Positions 1 to 7,232 of a stretch of DNA of 15,584 nucleotides are shown in pieces (the stretch's first letter is position 1; the number at the start of each line of letters is the position of its first letter). The position numbers and the translations under genes were made by a program. The stretch is from Candidatus Hermodarchaeota archaeon. Its GTDB lineage: Archaea; Asgardarchaeota; Hermodarchaeia; Hermodarchaeales; Hermodarchaeaceae. The stretch spans positions 1 through 15,584 of the forward strand of contig JAEOSV010000194.1 in assembly GCA_016840185.1 (NCBI GenBank), given 5' to 3'. The notes beneath the pieces are model-generated. The model searched no databases, was not told where the DNA came from, and was given only the letters and a program-made list of their open reading frames with translations.

Positions 1-311
1 AACCAGCACCCATCGAAGCACCACCGGAACCAGAGCCTGAAGTCTTCCTTGCCGAAGAACCAGCCAAATCAGCACCACCTCCAAGTTTTGATTTTGGAGA
101 AACTGAATCGGCTCCCGAACCAGCACCAGAACCAGCTCCTACCTTTGAACCGGCTCCTGAGTTTGAATCGGCTCCTGAACCAGTGCCAGAACCAATGCCC
201 GAACCTGCTCCAGAACCAGCACCAGAAGTCGCTCCAGCTGAAACTGCAACTGCTGAAGGAACTGAAGAAGGCGATGAAGAAGAACCCAAACGACGAACCT
301 TCTTCTTCTAA
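1..311 (+). CDS. C-terminal tail of a Pro/Glu-rich protein (5' end outside window)
   Basis: The frame with codons starting at base 3 is open from the window edge to a TAA at 309-311, about 102 codons. It encodes a low-complexity tail of alternating Pro, Glu and Ala (repeats of PEPAP and APEPAP type), interrupted by Phe-containing pieces such as SFDFGE and TFEPAPEFES, then a Glu-rich stretch, and ends in EEEPKRRTFFF. The composition is that of a disordered linker or tail. No folded domain is visible, so the function of the whole protein cannot be judged. A second same-strand frame at 49-360, Gln/Leu/Asn-rich, is a shadow of this repeat. The gene is convergent with the Roadblock gene, 45 bp away. 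The in-frame sequence after the stop stays open for 17 more codons to a TGA at 363-365. Confidence 0.75.
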   Translation, partial: PAPIEAPPEPEPEVFLAEEPAKSAPPPSFDFGETESAPEPAPEPAPTFEPAPEFESAPEPVPEPMPEPAPEPAPEVAPAETATAEGTEEGDEEEPKRRTFFF

Positions 312-356
312 CCCATCACACGGCTTTCCAAACGTCGTCCAACCTTTGAAAAGACA

Positions 357-743
357 TTAGGTTGACTGGAATAACCGTGAAAGTTGTTTGGTGGCCTGCT
401 CAACCAATAAAATCATGGCACCCAAATGTTGTTTTTTAAATACTGCCACCAGCACCATATCATCGTTCACCCCACGCAAGATTAAACTTCCCGCCTCTGT
501 ATCCAAGATAATCCTTGCAGGCGTTAAGGTGAACAGTTTATCAGACAAATCCACTGCCACATTCAGCAATGTCGCCAAACTGGCAGAGAGCCACGTTTCA
601 TCCACGTGCGCCCGAATCCGAGCCGTCACAGGTAATCCAGTTCTCATCAACAAAGAAACCGCCACCAGTCCTCCAGCCCGCTCATCAAAATCTTCTAACA
701 CTTTTTCAACATCAGCCATTAGGCGATCCGCTTCATCTGACAC
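357..743 (-). CDS. Roadblock/LC7 domain protein
   Basis: This 128-aa protein matches the single-domain Roadblock/LC7 fold. It has an N-terminal helix (residues 1-20), a Gly-Gly-Leu-Val-Ala-Val strand followed by the RTGLPVTAR turn typical of the family (about 24-42), a central amphipathic helix (about 48-68), two strands around LILRGVNDDMVLVAVF, and a C-terminal helix. No signal peptide or membrane segment is seen. Roadblock proteins dimerise and serve as partners or GAP-like regulators of small GTPases (MglB for MglA, Ragulator for Rag). The start is GTG at 743, with an AGGGGT Shine-Dalgarno-like sequence about 8 nt upstream. It lies downstream of thioredoxin and the Arf-like GTPase on the same strand, so a functional link with that GTPase is a reasonable inference. 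The gap to thioredoxin is 146 bp, enough for its own promoter. Confidence 0.85.
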   Translation of the reverse strand: MSDEADRLMADVEKVLEDFDERAGGLVAVSLLMRTGLPVTARIRAHVDETWLSASLATLLNVAVDLSDKLFTLTPARIILDTEAGSLILRGVNDDMVLVAVFKKQHLGAMILLVEQATKQLSRLFQST

Positions 744-790
744 GCAAATACCCCTAATTCAACTATCCACTCACCTTGTGCCTAGCGCTC

Positions 791-800
791 TGTTTAAGAG
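791..800 (-). promoter_or_regulatory. TATA-like box for the Roadblock gene
   Basis: Read on the minus strand the site is CTCTTAAACA, 48-57 bp upstream of the GTG start of the Roadblock gene. This leaves room for a short leader holding the AGGGGT ribosome site. It is placed by position and AT-richness only. Confidence 0.35.
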
Positions 801-889
801 TTTGGGCAAACTCCAAACATCTGGAACTCATGTAAAAAAGATGAACAAGGACTGCCAACCAGTCCTAACACCACACTACAATGGAAGCA

Positions 890-1207
890 TTACAGAATCG
901 CAGCAAGCTCTTTTTCAATTTCCTCGCGAGGCCAAACACCCACATGCGTCTTGATTGGCTTCCCTTTCTGAAAGAGAATCAACGTCGGAATCGCACGAAC
1001 CTGATACTTCATCGACGTCTCCGGTGCTTGATCTGCATCAATCTTCGCAATTCGTACACGATTCTTATCCAACTCTTTTTCCAAACTATCTAAAATTGGG
1101 GCTTGCATCTTACACGGTCCACACCAGGTCGTGTAGATGTCGAGAACTACGACCTCGTGTTTTTCAAGGAATGCTTCAATAGTGGCATCGGTTAATTCTT
1201 CGACCAT
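890..1207 (-). CDS. trxA: Thioredoxin
   Basis: This 105-aa protein has the length and fold order of a classic thioredoxin. The redox motif WCGPC lies at residues 28-32 (Cys29 and Cys32), preceded by VVVLDIYTT, the usual beta strand. The conserved cis-proline is at Pro74 in RAIPT, and LFQKGKPIKTHVG provides the final beta hairpin with its glycine. The Asp-Ala-Asp of KIDADQAP matches the VDVD region of family members. There is no signal peptide, so it is a cytoplasmic disulfide reductase. The ATG at 1207 has GGAG 9 nt upstream. It sits 77 bp downstream of the small GTPase and upstream of the Roadblock gene, all in the same direction. A thioredoxin reductase is not present in the window. Confidence 0.95.
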   Translation of the reverse strand: MVEELTDATIEAFLEKHEVVVLDIYTTWCGPCKMQAPILDSLEKELDKNRVRIAKIDADQAPETSMKYQVRAIPTLILFQKGKPIKTHVGVWPREEIEKELAAIL

Positions 1208-1284
1208 TGTTGTTGTCTCCGTGATGCGCCTTCAGTTATGATACCTCTTGAAAAGCCTTGTGCAATTTCGGTTCTTCAACTATT

Positions 1285-1803
1285 CTATGCGTTTTCGAGT
1301 AAAGTGGCGATATTGAGGCCTTTGCCGATGTCACCAAGATAACTGATGAATTGAGCGAGGAGTTGGTCGAGACCAAGACCACGATGAGCTTGAGTTGGGA
1401 AAACTGGTGCGCTGATGTTTATGAGGGTCTCAATTTGTTTGGGGTGAATGGCTCCTGGGAGATCTTGTTTATTGGCGGCAATCACGACGGGGGGTGGATT
1501 GGGGCCAAAGATTTCGCGTAAATATCGTTCGCCTTGAATAAGAGTGTGAGGATTTGAGCTATCTACAACGAGGATGACACCGTCGGTGCCACCGGAGAGG
1601 GCTTTGCGGACGAGACCGAATTGTTGGAGTCCGGGGCTTCCGAAAAGATGGGCTTTGAAATCACGGTATTCAAGAGTACCAAAATCCAGACAGACCGTGC
1701 AGCCGTTGACATCGGTGGAAACGGTATGGTTGGTAACACTTTTGATGAGTGTAGTTTTACCGACGCCTTGGGGTCCAATGACAAGGATTTTGAGATGCCG
1801 CAT
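1285..1803 (-). CDS. Arf/SR-beta-like small GTPase (COG2229 type) lacking the catalytic glutamine
   Basis: A 172-aa single-domain GTPase. The P-loop GPQGVGKT is at residues 10-17; switch I is NGCTVCLDFG with Thr36; the G3 region is LFGSPGLQQF (residues 53-62); NKQD at 111-114 is the guanine-specificity motif; TQAHRGLGLDQL is the G5 region. The FG-x-PG form of G3, lacking the usual DxxG aspartate, is what I know from archaeal and bacterial COG2229 proteins (FGTPGQERF). Here the next residue is Leu59 instead of Gln, the position of Ras Gln61. There is no lipidation signal: the N-terminus is MRHLK and the C-terminus is LLENA with no CaaX box. The ATG at 1803 has GAGGT 9-10 nt upstream and a TATA-like box about 36-45 bp upstream. 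It probably leads a unit with thioredoxin and Roadblock. Confidence 0.9.
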   Translation of the reverse strand: MRHLKILVIGPQGVGKTTLIKSVTNHTVSTDVNGCTVCLDFGTLEYRDFKAHLFGSPGLQQFGLVRKALSGGTDGVILVVDSSNPHTLIQGERYLREIFGPNPPPVVIAANKQDLPGAIHPKQIETLINISAPVFPTQAHRGLGLDQLLAQFISYLGDIGKGLNIATLLENA

Positions 1804-2169
1804 GTTGCCAACCTCGATGATTAAGCCGTTGGTTGTATGGTTTTAAGCCTTAAGGTTTGCGTTCTCCAGCGATAAGGGTGCATTTAGGAGGGGTGTTCCA
1901 GTAAAGGGGTCGCTGGAAATCCGCGCAGACACCGCAAGGGTGTGGGGCTGTGGAGGGATGTTGAGACGGAAAATTCTTAATCAGTTCATGCGAGGAGGAG
2001 GGGAGGGAAATATTTGGATAGGAGGGAGTTCCGGCTTCCTCAACATCCTATCTCCGCGATTTTGCTTATTTGGGGTTTTTGTCGGCTCTTTACTCTTAAG
2101 CCTTACGCCTTAAAGTGCACAACCTCTAGGAATTGAGAAGTATCGTTGGCGGGGAGAGCAAAATGAGGA
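1804..2169. other. Non-coding gap with two inverted repeats
   Basis: No credible gene is visible in these 366 bp on either strand. The part near 1804-1860 holds the GTPase promoter. A perfect 8-bp inverted repeat, TCCAGCGA at 1865-1872 and TCGCTGGA at 1910-1917, has a 37-nt spacer. A small hairpin ACACC/GGTGT follows in the region after 1925. A second inverted repeat, GATAGGA at 2017-2023 and TCCTATC at 2046-2052, has a 22-nt spacer with a weak inner stem. The gap could be the eL22 3' region plus a structured transcript or an extended control region. No tRNA, SRP RNA or RNase P RNA signature could be recognised. Confidence 0.5.
1839..1848 (-). promoter_or_regulatory. TATA-like box for the small GTPase
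   Basis: On the minus strand the site reads GCTTAAAACC, 36-45 bp upstream of the ATG at 1803. A start of transcription about 25 nt downstream would leave a leader of roughly 15 nt that carries the GAGGT ribosome site. A similar TTAAGCCTTA string recurs at 2096-2105. Confidence 0.45.
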
Positions 2170-2493
2170 TTATTCCTCAACGTAGACTACGGTGACATAT
2201 TCAATGATGGCGAAACGGTCCTTACTTCGGGAAATGAGTTTGAGATCTTCACGGAGGGCGTTGAGGTGGAGGAACCGTTTAATGTAAGTGCGGAGTTTGG
2301 TTTTACTGGGATGGTTGGCAGTATCACTTCGAAGGTAAACTTCGTTGTCAGACACGGTGACGGTGACATCCTTGTCAAGTTTTTCGTTGAGGAAGTTGAC
2401 CATGGCTGTGCCAAGTTCGCCACCATGATTGAGCATGTCTTTGATTTCGATTGTGATGAAGGTCTTAGATGGTTCAGTTTCTGGCTCTGACAT
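2170..2493 (-). CDS. rpl22e: Eukaryote-type ribosomal protein eL22
   Basis: This 107-aa protein resembles eukaryotic L22e along its whole length. After an acidic start, KTFITIEIKD is the first strand; NFLNEKL (33-39) parallels the FLQER helix; VTVTVSDNEVYLRSD parallels the ITVTS hairpin; and residues 64-100 (KTKLRTYIKRFL, then LNALREDLKLISRSKDRF) parallel the [30 protein letters not shown] block of the eukaryotic protein. It would bind the large subunit near the exit tunnel. eL22 is absent from most archaea but has been reported in Asgard lineages, so it is the best taxonomic marker here. The ATG at 2493 has GAGGGACC upstream, and a TATA-like box lies about 50 bp upstream. It stands alone, not in a ribosomal cluster. 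Confidence 0.82.
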   Translation of the reverse strand: MSEPETEPSKTFITIEIKDMLNHGGELGTAMVNFLNEKLDKDVTVTVSDNEVYLRSDTANHPSKTKLRTYIKRFLHLNALREDLKLISRSKDRFAIIEYVTVVYVEE

Positions 2494-2540
2494 TGGAAAG
2501 GTCCCTCATTGGGAGCAGTAATGCCCTAACCAAAAACACG

Positions 2541-2551
2541 TCATTTAAAAG
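2541..2551 (-). promoter_or_regulatory. TATA-like box for eL22
   Basis: Minus-strand CTTTTAAATGA lies 48-58 bp upstream of the eL22 ATG, in the 63-bp gap after the DUF2085 gene. It suggests eL22 has its own promoter, with a leader of about 25-30 nt that includes the GAGGGACC site. Confidence 0.5.
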
Positions 2552-2556
2552 TTCTC

Positions 2557-3108
2557 CTATTCGTCACGCTCAGGGTTTTCAGATTCTTCTGTTTCCCGTG
2601 ACACTGGAAGCGGAGGAGGAATATCTACTTGTAATGTATGGCGTTTTTCTCGCCAGCGGATAATCCGGGGGGTGAGAGCTCCGAACCCAAGAATATATCC
2701 ACTGTAAAGAACGACAACGAGGAGATAGTAGAAGAGGTTGAAGGAAGAGAGGACATAACCAACGGCATAACCGAGGGTGAACCCGGTGAGGACCCGCATG
2801 GGATTTCGACTCTCCCGCATTTTCAGGGTCTGGGTGGACCAGTCAATAACCGCGGGTAAGCTGAGAAGAAACGCCCCGAGAAAGGTGATGGGGTTGATGG
2901 GGATGAAAATGAGGAAGGTGTGGACGTAAAGGGCGAGGATAATTCCAACGAGAAGGGCAGAACACCGGGCGCAAATATGGAGAGTATGACCGCGAATTGA
3001 AATTGACCAGGTTCGATGCATGTAAGGTGGATCGTGATGGCTGATGAGTAAGTGGAGGGTGTCAAGAATTCGTCGTTTTCGTGATTTGCGTTCTGGCTCC
3101 CCGGTCAC
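2557..3108 (-). CDS. DUF2085 family membrane protein
   Basis: This 183-aa protein has the features of DUF2085. LLISHHDPPYMHR (21-32) precedes SISIRGHTLHICARCSALLVG with Cys46 and Cys49 in the family's CARC motif. PAVIDWSTQTLKMRESRNPMR (85-105) matches the conserved PLxxDxxTQxxGxRES.N.xR segment of the family. About four membrane helices are visible (about 50-70, 72-88, 105-122, 124-145). The basic N-terminus and acidic Pro/Glu C-terminus are cytoplasmic by the positive-inside tendency. The biochemical role of DUF2085 is unknown; the His and Cys residues suggest metal binding. The start is GTG at 3108, with a weak GGTGGT upstream. A TTTTTAATC stretch on the minus strand near 3149-3158 could be its TATA box. 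Confidence 0.8.
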   Translation of the reverse strand: MTGEPERKSRKRRILDTLHLLISHHDPPYMHRTWSISIRGHTLHICARCSALLVGIILALYVHTFLIFIPINPITFLGAFLLSLPAVIDWSTQTLKMRESRNPMRVLTGFTLGYAVGYVLSSFNLFYYLLVVVLYSGYILGFGALTPRIIRWREKRHTLQVDIPPPLPVSRETEESENPERDE

Positions 3109-3260
3109 AATACCACCATCATATCTGGTCTGTACACAGGTTTCTGTAGATTAAAAACTCATTACTCAACCTAGAGTTTCTTGAGGAGAAATGGCACGTT
3201 TCAAAAGAGGTAAACCGTGTGCCTGCTCCAACACTCCTTGCAGTGGCTTATCCAGACCCT

Positions 3261-3800
3261 CTAAGCATCGATGAGAATCCGTAAGAGTTCAACACTGAAG
3301 TAACCTTTCGCTCGAAGCTCTTCTAGCGGAGTGTGAAGTTTGATGGAGACGTACGAGGCTTCACCTCTCACCCCAACCAGTTTCTTGTAAGCCTTTCTGA
3401 ATTCTGGAAGTGATGTGGTCTTCGCCAATGATCCAGCAGCTTCATCTGACATACGAATGAACACATCAGTTTGTACACTTCTTTCCAATGATAAGCTCAT
3501 GGGCGCAACTCCTTCCTTCTTCATTAGAACGGGTTCACCACCCACTATGAGCTGTAACCGGGTGTCTTGTAATGCTTTTGTTTTAGCGCTTGTCTCCGGA
3601 TCAGCAAGAAGGTCATCAAGTCGTTGGATATAGGCTTCAACCGGATTGGTCAACGAAACTAATGAAGTGTCTGGAAGGAGGAGCTCTTCAATTGCAGCAG
3701 GAGGGGGAGATGGGTCGGATTCTGGTGTAGGTTTCACATCAGCCGGTTGGTCAGTGGTTTGTTCTGGGTCATCCTTTTTCTTTCGTTTAAACCATCGCAA
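3261..3800 (-). CDS. SCP2-like domain protein with charged N-terminal linker
   Basis: The 179-aa product begins MRWFKRKKKDD, a basic start, followed by a Pro/Asp/Glu-rich linker to about residue 50. The C-terminal part (about 80-175) looks like an SCP2 sterol-carrier-type fold: strand TRLQLIVGGEPVLMKK, strand TDVFIRMSDEAA (typical of SCP2: DVxIxMSDED), then a helix SLPEFRKAYKKLVG, strand EASYVSIKL and a closing helix. SCP2 domains bind lipids or other hydrophobic ligands. The assignment rests on the DVFIRMSDE motif and fold order, so it is moderate. The start is TTG at 3800, chosen because GGAGTGA lies about 7 nt upstream and the nearby ATG is out of frame. The basic N-terminus could contact membrane phospholipids (inference). 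It diverges from the 96-aa gene at 3983. Confidence 0.72.
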   Translation of the reverse strand: MRWFKRKKKDDPEQTTDQPADVKPTPESDPSPPPAAIEELLLPDTSLVSLTNPVEAYIQRLDDLLADPETSAKTKALQDTRLQLIVGGEPVLMKKEGVAPMSLSLERSVQTDVFIRMSDEAAGSLAKTTSLPEFRKAYKKLVGVRGEASYVSIKLHTPLEELRAKGYFSVELLRILIDA

Positions 3801-3940
3801 TTTCTTTCACTCCATTGTCCCACTGGATACTCGGTGTAGCCTATTGAGAAGTCGATGTAAGCCATAAAAGCCTGCCGAAGCCGATTTACTCAATAGGGCA
3901 CGAGAATAGGAAAACGCAGAACCACATGCAAAAGAGCGTG

Positions 3941-3948
3941 CTTTATAA
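3941..3948 (+). promoter_or_regulatory. TATA-like box for the 96-aa gene
   Basis: CTTTATAA lies 35-42 bp upstream of the ATG at 3983. The implied leader is only about 10-15 nt and holds no Shine-Dalgarno sequence, so translation may be leaderless or nearly so. Confidence 0.5.
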
Positions 3949-3982
3949 CCACTTTTATTGTAATAGCCTTCAGTGACTCCCC

Positions 3983-4273
3983 ATGACGAAAGTAACTGAA
4001 ATTGTTCATTTTTTTGAGCAGAAATTATCTTCAGTTCTTACTGTTGATGGTTTCCTACCCGAAACGAAAAAAGATCGATATGTTAAGGAAGGAGGGTTTT
4101 TCGTTCGTGTTGCTGATGGAGAAGGAAATGCTCAAACCATCAAACTTAGTGATACGGAAATGACCACCCTTATTCAGGACATAAAACTTGCTTTGAAGGC
4201 CCATCGACAACAGAAACTTCAACTCTTTGCTGATATCGATGAGCGGCAACGAACCGCATCAACAAAGGACTGA
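3983..4273 (+). CDS. Hypothetical 96-aa soluble protein
   Basis: I do not recognise this family. The 96-aa product starts with a helix (TEIVHFFEQKLSSVL), then a probable beta region (GGFFVRVADGEGNAQTIKLSD, 37-57), then a long amphipathic charged helix (EMTTLIQDIKLALKAHRQQKLQLFADIDERQR). It has no Cys, membrane segment or signal peptide. It is supported by codon-like structure, the TATA box at 3941 and the absence of a better frame. No Shine-Dalgarno sequence precedes the ATG. It is convergent with tpiA, 8 bp from the tpiA stop. The alternating strand and long helix could suit a small nucleic-acid-binding or scaffold protein, but this is only a guess. Confidence 0.68.
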   Translation: MTKVTEIVHFFEQKLSSVLTVDGFLPETKKDRYVKEGGFFVRVADGEGNAQTIKLSDTEMTTLIQDIKLALKAHRQQKLQLFADIDERQRTASTKD

Positions 4274-4281
4274 GAGTAAGC

Positions 4282-5058
<777 letters not shown>

Positions 5059-5106
5059 CACCCATACATTTTTAGTTAGAACCAATGGGACAGAACTACA
5101 ACTCAA

Positions 5107-5490
5107 ATGAAAGTGATGGATTTGTCAACCAATGAAAAAATGTTAGAAGAATTAAAACAAATTCGAGAAGCTCTGGTTCCCCCGCCAGCACCCCCACCAG
5201 AAAAGAAGGGGCTTTGGCAGGAATTCAAAGAGTTCCTTGATCAATACAAGGTAATGGGCCTTGCTGTTGCCTTTATTATGGCTTTGTACCTTGGAAGACT
5301 TGTTCAGCAGTTAGTCAATAGTTTCATAACTCCAATTCTGTCCTTGATCTTTGTTAATGTTGGATGGGAAGCACCACCAGTCGCAGCGTTCACCCCTACT
5401 CTGTTCATTCAGGAACTAATCACCTTCCTCATTGTCGCATTTGTCATCTTCATTCTCGTCAAATTCACAAAACGACTTGGAATAAAATAA
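5107..5490 (+). CDS. MscL-like mechanosensitive channel with N-terminal extension
   Basis: This 127-aa protein matches the large-conductance mechanosensitive channel family. LWQEFKEFLDQYKVMGLAV (36-54) corresponds to the MscL start (KEFREFAMRGNVVDLAV in E. coli), TM1 runs to about residue 73 with GRLVQQLVNSFITPIL matching GKIVSSLVADIIMPPLG, and TM2 is about 98-119 (FLIVAFVIFILVKFTKRL). The loop between helices is short (about 82-97). Unlike typical MscL there are 35 extra N-terminal residues: a helix (NEKMLEELKQIREAL) and a PPPAPPPEKK linker. The C-terminal cytoplasmic bundle is absent, so the helix may have moved to the other end. MscL releases solutes on osmotic downshock. The ATG at 5107 has no clear ribosome site; ATG at 5116 is an alternative. 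Confidence 0.82.
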   Translation: MKVMDLSTNEKMLEELKQIREALVPPPAPPPEKKGLWQEFKEFLDQYKVMGLAVAFIMALYLGRLVQQLVNSFITPILSLIFVNVGWEAPPVAAFTPTLFIQELITFLIVAFVIFILVKFTKRLGIK

Positions 5491-5681
5491 CCCATCACAC
5501 TGAACTTGTTCCGATCACAGATGTCCAAAGATTTCTCTCTGCAAAACCAGTTGATTTTAGTTTACGGTTGATTTGTGTATTTTCCATTCTCACCGGCTAA
5601 TATTCGAGTTGAATAATCTAGTGATACTGCGAAACAACAGTTGAGGACTAATTCTCACATAATTGCTGGTTCTCTTGATTT

Positions 5682-6203
5682 TCAGTCGGTCAGTGTGAAT
5701 TCCCAAGCACACCACCATTCTTCAGGATGGGAATCTGGAGGGCACCCAAGACACCGTGTTGTTATGCGTGAGTCAATCGTTCTAGCGAATTCCGCATATT
5801 CGACCAATCCCACCGATTTGCAGGGAAAATCGGGTAAGCCTTTTCGTTTCCGAGCATCCTGGACCCGACACTTTTCCATGCGAAAAATAAATCGGGTCTC
5901 ATCGATGTCTTCGATTGACTGTGTATTCAATCGTGCATAGACTCGATATTGTAGCGCTTTTTTCAACCCGGTCAATCCCGAATTGGGAGGAATATTCATT
6001 TCCTTCATGATTCGCTTCGCTTCAACGGGTGAAAATCGTCGCCATGATTCGGTATCTAACTCAATGGCCGTTTCGAGATCGTATTTCTGTTCAGCCGCAA
6101 GAAACCACGTGCCATCAATGGCTAGCCAGTTTTTGGCGTACATATCAAGGATTTGGAGTAGTTCTTTGCGGGTGAGTTCTTCGAAGAGAATAGGTTTTGT
6201 CAA
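5682..6203 (-). CDS. DUF6125-type cysteine-containing protein
   Basis: The 173-aa sequence resembles the DUF6125 cytosolic family as I remember it: LTRKELLQILDMYAKNWLAIDGTWFLAAEQKY at the N-terminus, SWRRFSPVEAKRIMK in the middle, and CRVQDARKRKGLPDFPCKSVG then RCLGCPPD and EEWWCAWEF at the end. Cys112, Cys128, Cys151, Cys154 and Cys165 and the nearby His159 suggest a metal site or a hydrolase-like active site; distant similarity to L-2-amino-thiazoline-4-carboxylate hydrolases has been noted for such proteins. No membrane segment is present. The start is TTG at 6203, supported by GGAGGT 9 nt upstream. It faces the MscL-like gene across 191 bp in which I see no gene. It lies 66 bp downstream of the TFB 1 stop. 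Confidence 0.75.
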   Translation of the reverse strand: MTKPILFEELTRKELLQILDMYAKNWLAIDGTWFLAAEQKYDLETAIELDTESWRRFSPVEAKRIMKEMNIPPNSGLTGLKKALQYRVYARLNTQSIEDIDETRFIFRMEKCRVQDARKRKGLPDFPCKSVGLVEYAEFARTIDSRITTRCLGCPPDSHPEEWWCAWEFTLTD

Positions 6204-6269
6204 AAAAGGATAACCTCCGCTAGCTCCTTCGTTAAGCGGTTATTTTAGTCTAGCTCGTTTCGAGAGTGA

Positions 6270-7232
6270 CTAGAATTCCACTGCGAGTTGGAGTTCGCGG
6301 ACGAGTTCTTTGTACCGGTTACGTACAGTGACTTCAGTCACATGCGCAACTTCAGCGATTTCGCGTTGGGTTCGGCGTTCGCCTTCCATAATAGCCGAAA
6401 TGTACAGAGCTGAGGCAGCAAGACCGGTGGGATCTTTTCCAGCGGTGATACCTTTCGCCCGAGCATCTTCAAGGATCTTAACAGCTCGACGTTGGACGCG
6501 GCTGCTTAAACCCAAGGTTTGAGAGAATCGTGGAATGAAGTTACTTGGTTGTGAGACAGGCATTCGCACGTCGAGTCGACGGAGGAGCAGCCGGTAACAC
6601 CGACCGAGTTCTTTCCGATTAATCCGACTATGGTAGGCGATTTCGTCAAGAGTACAGGGCGCTTCTCGAAGCCGGCATGCCGCATACATGGCCGCAGCAA
6701 TCATTGCATCAATGCTTCGACCTCGGATGAGCCGACGTTCTAATGCACGTCGATACATGACGGCTGCCGTTTCTTTAACAGTACGTGAAACGCCAAGTTG
6801 GCTACTAAGCCGATCTAATTCACTCATGGCACTGGCAAGATTGCGTTCGATGCTTGAGTGAACCCGTGACCGACGTTGCCATTTACGAAGCCGATAAATT
6901 TCAGCGCGTCGATTGGAGGTTATCTGACGACCAGCAGCGTCACGGTTCCGCCAGTCAATCATGGTGCTTAAATCGTGATCTTGCAGAGCATAATTTACAG
7001 GACTTCCAGTTCGTGCACGCTTGTCCCGTTCCTCGGTCGTGAATGCACGCCATTCCGGACCGGAATCAATGGCGTTATCATCTAGGACTAGCCCACAGTT
7101 CGCGCACGCGACTTCCCCTCGGCTCGCATCTCGAATCGCATTTTTCTCCCCACAGTCAGGACACGGGCGGGTTTCTTGCGAATCTTGGATTTGCCGATGT
7201 TTTTCATGAATCGAGGAATTTTTTTCCATCAT
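6270..7232 (-). CDS. tfb: Transcription initiation factor B (TFB), copy 1
   Basis: This 320-aa protein is a full archaeal TFIIB homologue. The N-terminal zinc ribbon has Cys24, Cys27, Cys43 and Cys46 (CPDC and CANC) and recruits RNA polymerase. GPEWRAF (58-64) starts the B-reader/linker. Two cyclin repeats follow, about 122-207 (RKWQRRSRVHSSIERNL onward) and 216-300, binding TBP and the BRE. The recognition helix THVTEVTVRNRYKEL region is near the C-terminus (EVTVRNRYKELVREL). The ATG at 7232, followed by a second ATG, has AGGAGA 7 nt upstream. A second TFB lies directly upstream in the same direction with its own promoter region, 284 bp away. By eye the cores agree at about two residues in three, so this is an old duplication. 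Confidence 0.97.
   Translation of the reverse strand: MMEKNSSIHEKHRQIQDSQETRPCPDCGEKNAIRDASRGEVACANCGLVLDDNAIDSGPEWRAFTTEERDKRARTGSPVNYALQDHDLSTMIDWRNRDAAGRQITSNRRAEIYRLRKWQRRSRVHSSIERNLASAMSELDRLSSQLGVSRTVKETAAVMYRRALERRLIRGRSIDAMIAAAMYAACRLREAPCTLDEIAYHSRINRKELGRCYRLLLRRLDVRMPVSQPSNFIPRFSQTLGLSSRVQRRAVKILEDARAKGITAGKDPTGLAASALYISAIMEGERRTQREIAEVAHVTEVTVRNRYKELVRELQLAVEF

Noticed and set aside
49..360. 103-aa Gln/Asn/Leu-rich frame on the plus strand
   Set aside because: It overlaps the Pro/Glu-rich protein in a second frame of the same repeat, and its Gln/Asn/Leu composition follows from the repeat.
388..954. 188-aa frame on the plus strand
   Set aside because: It is antisense to the Roadblock gene and the thioredoxin 3' end, with no recognisable domain.
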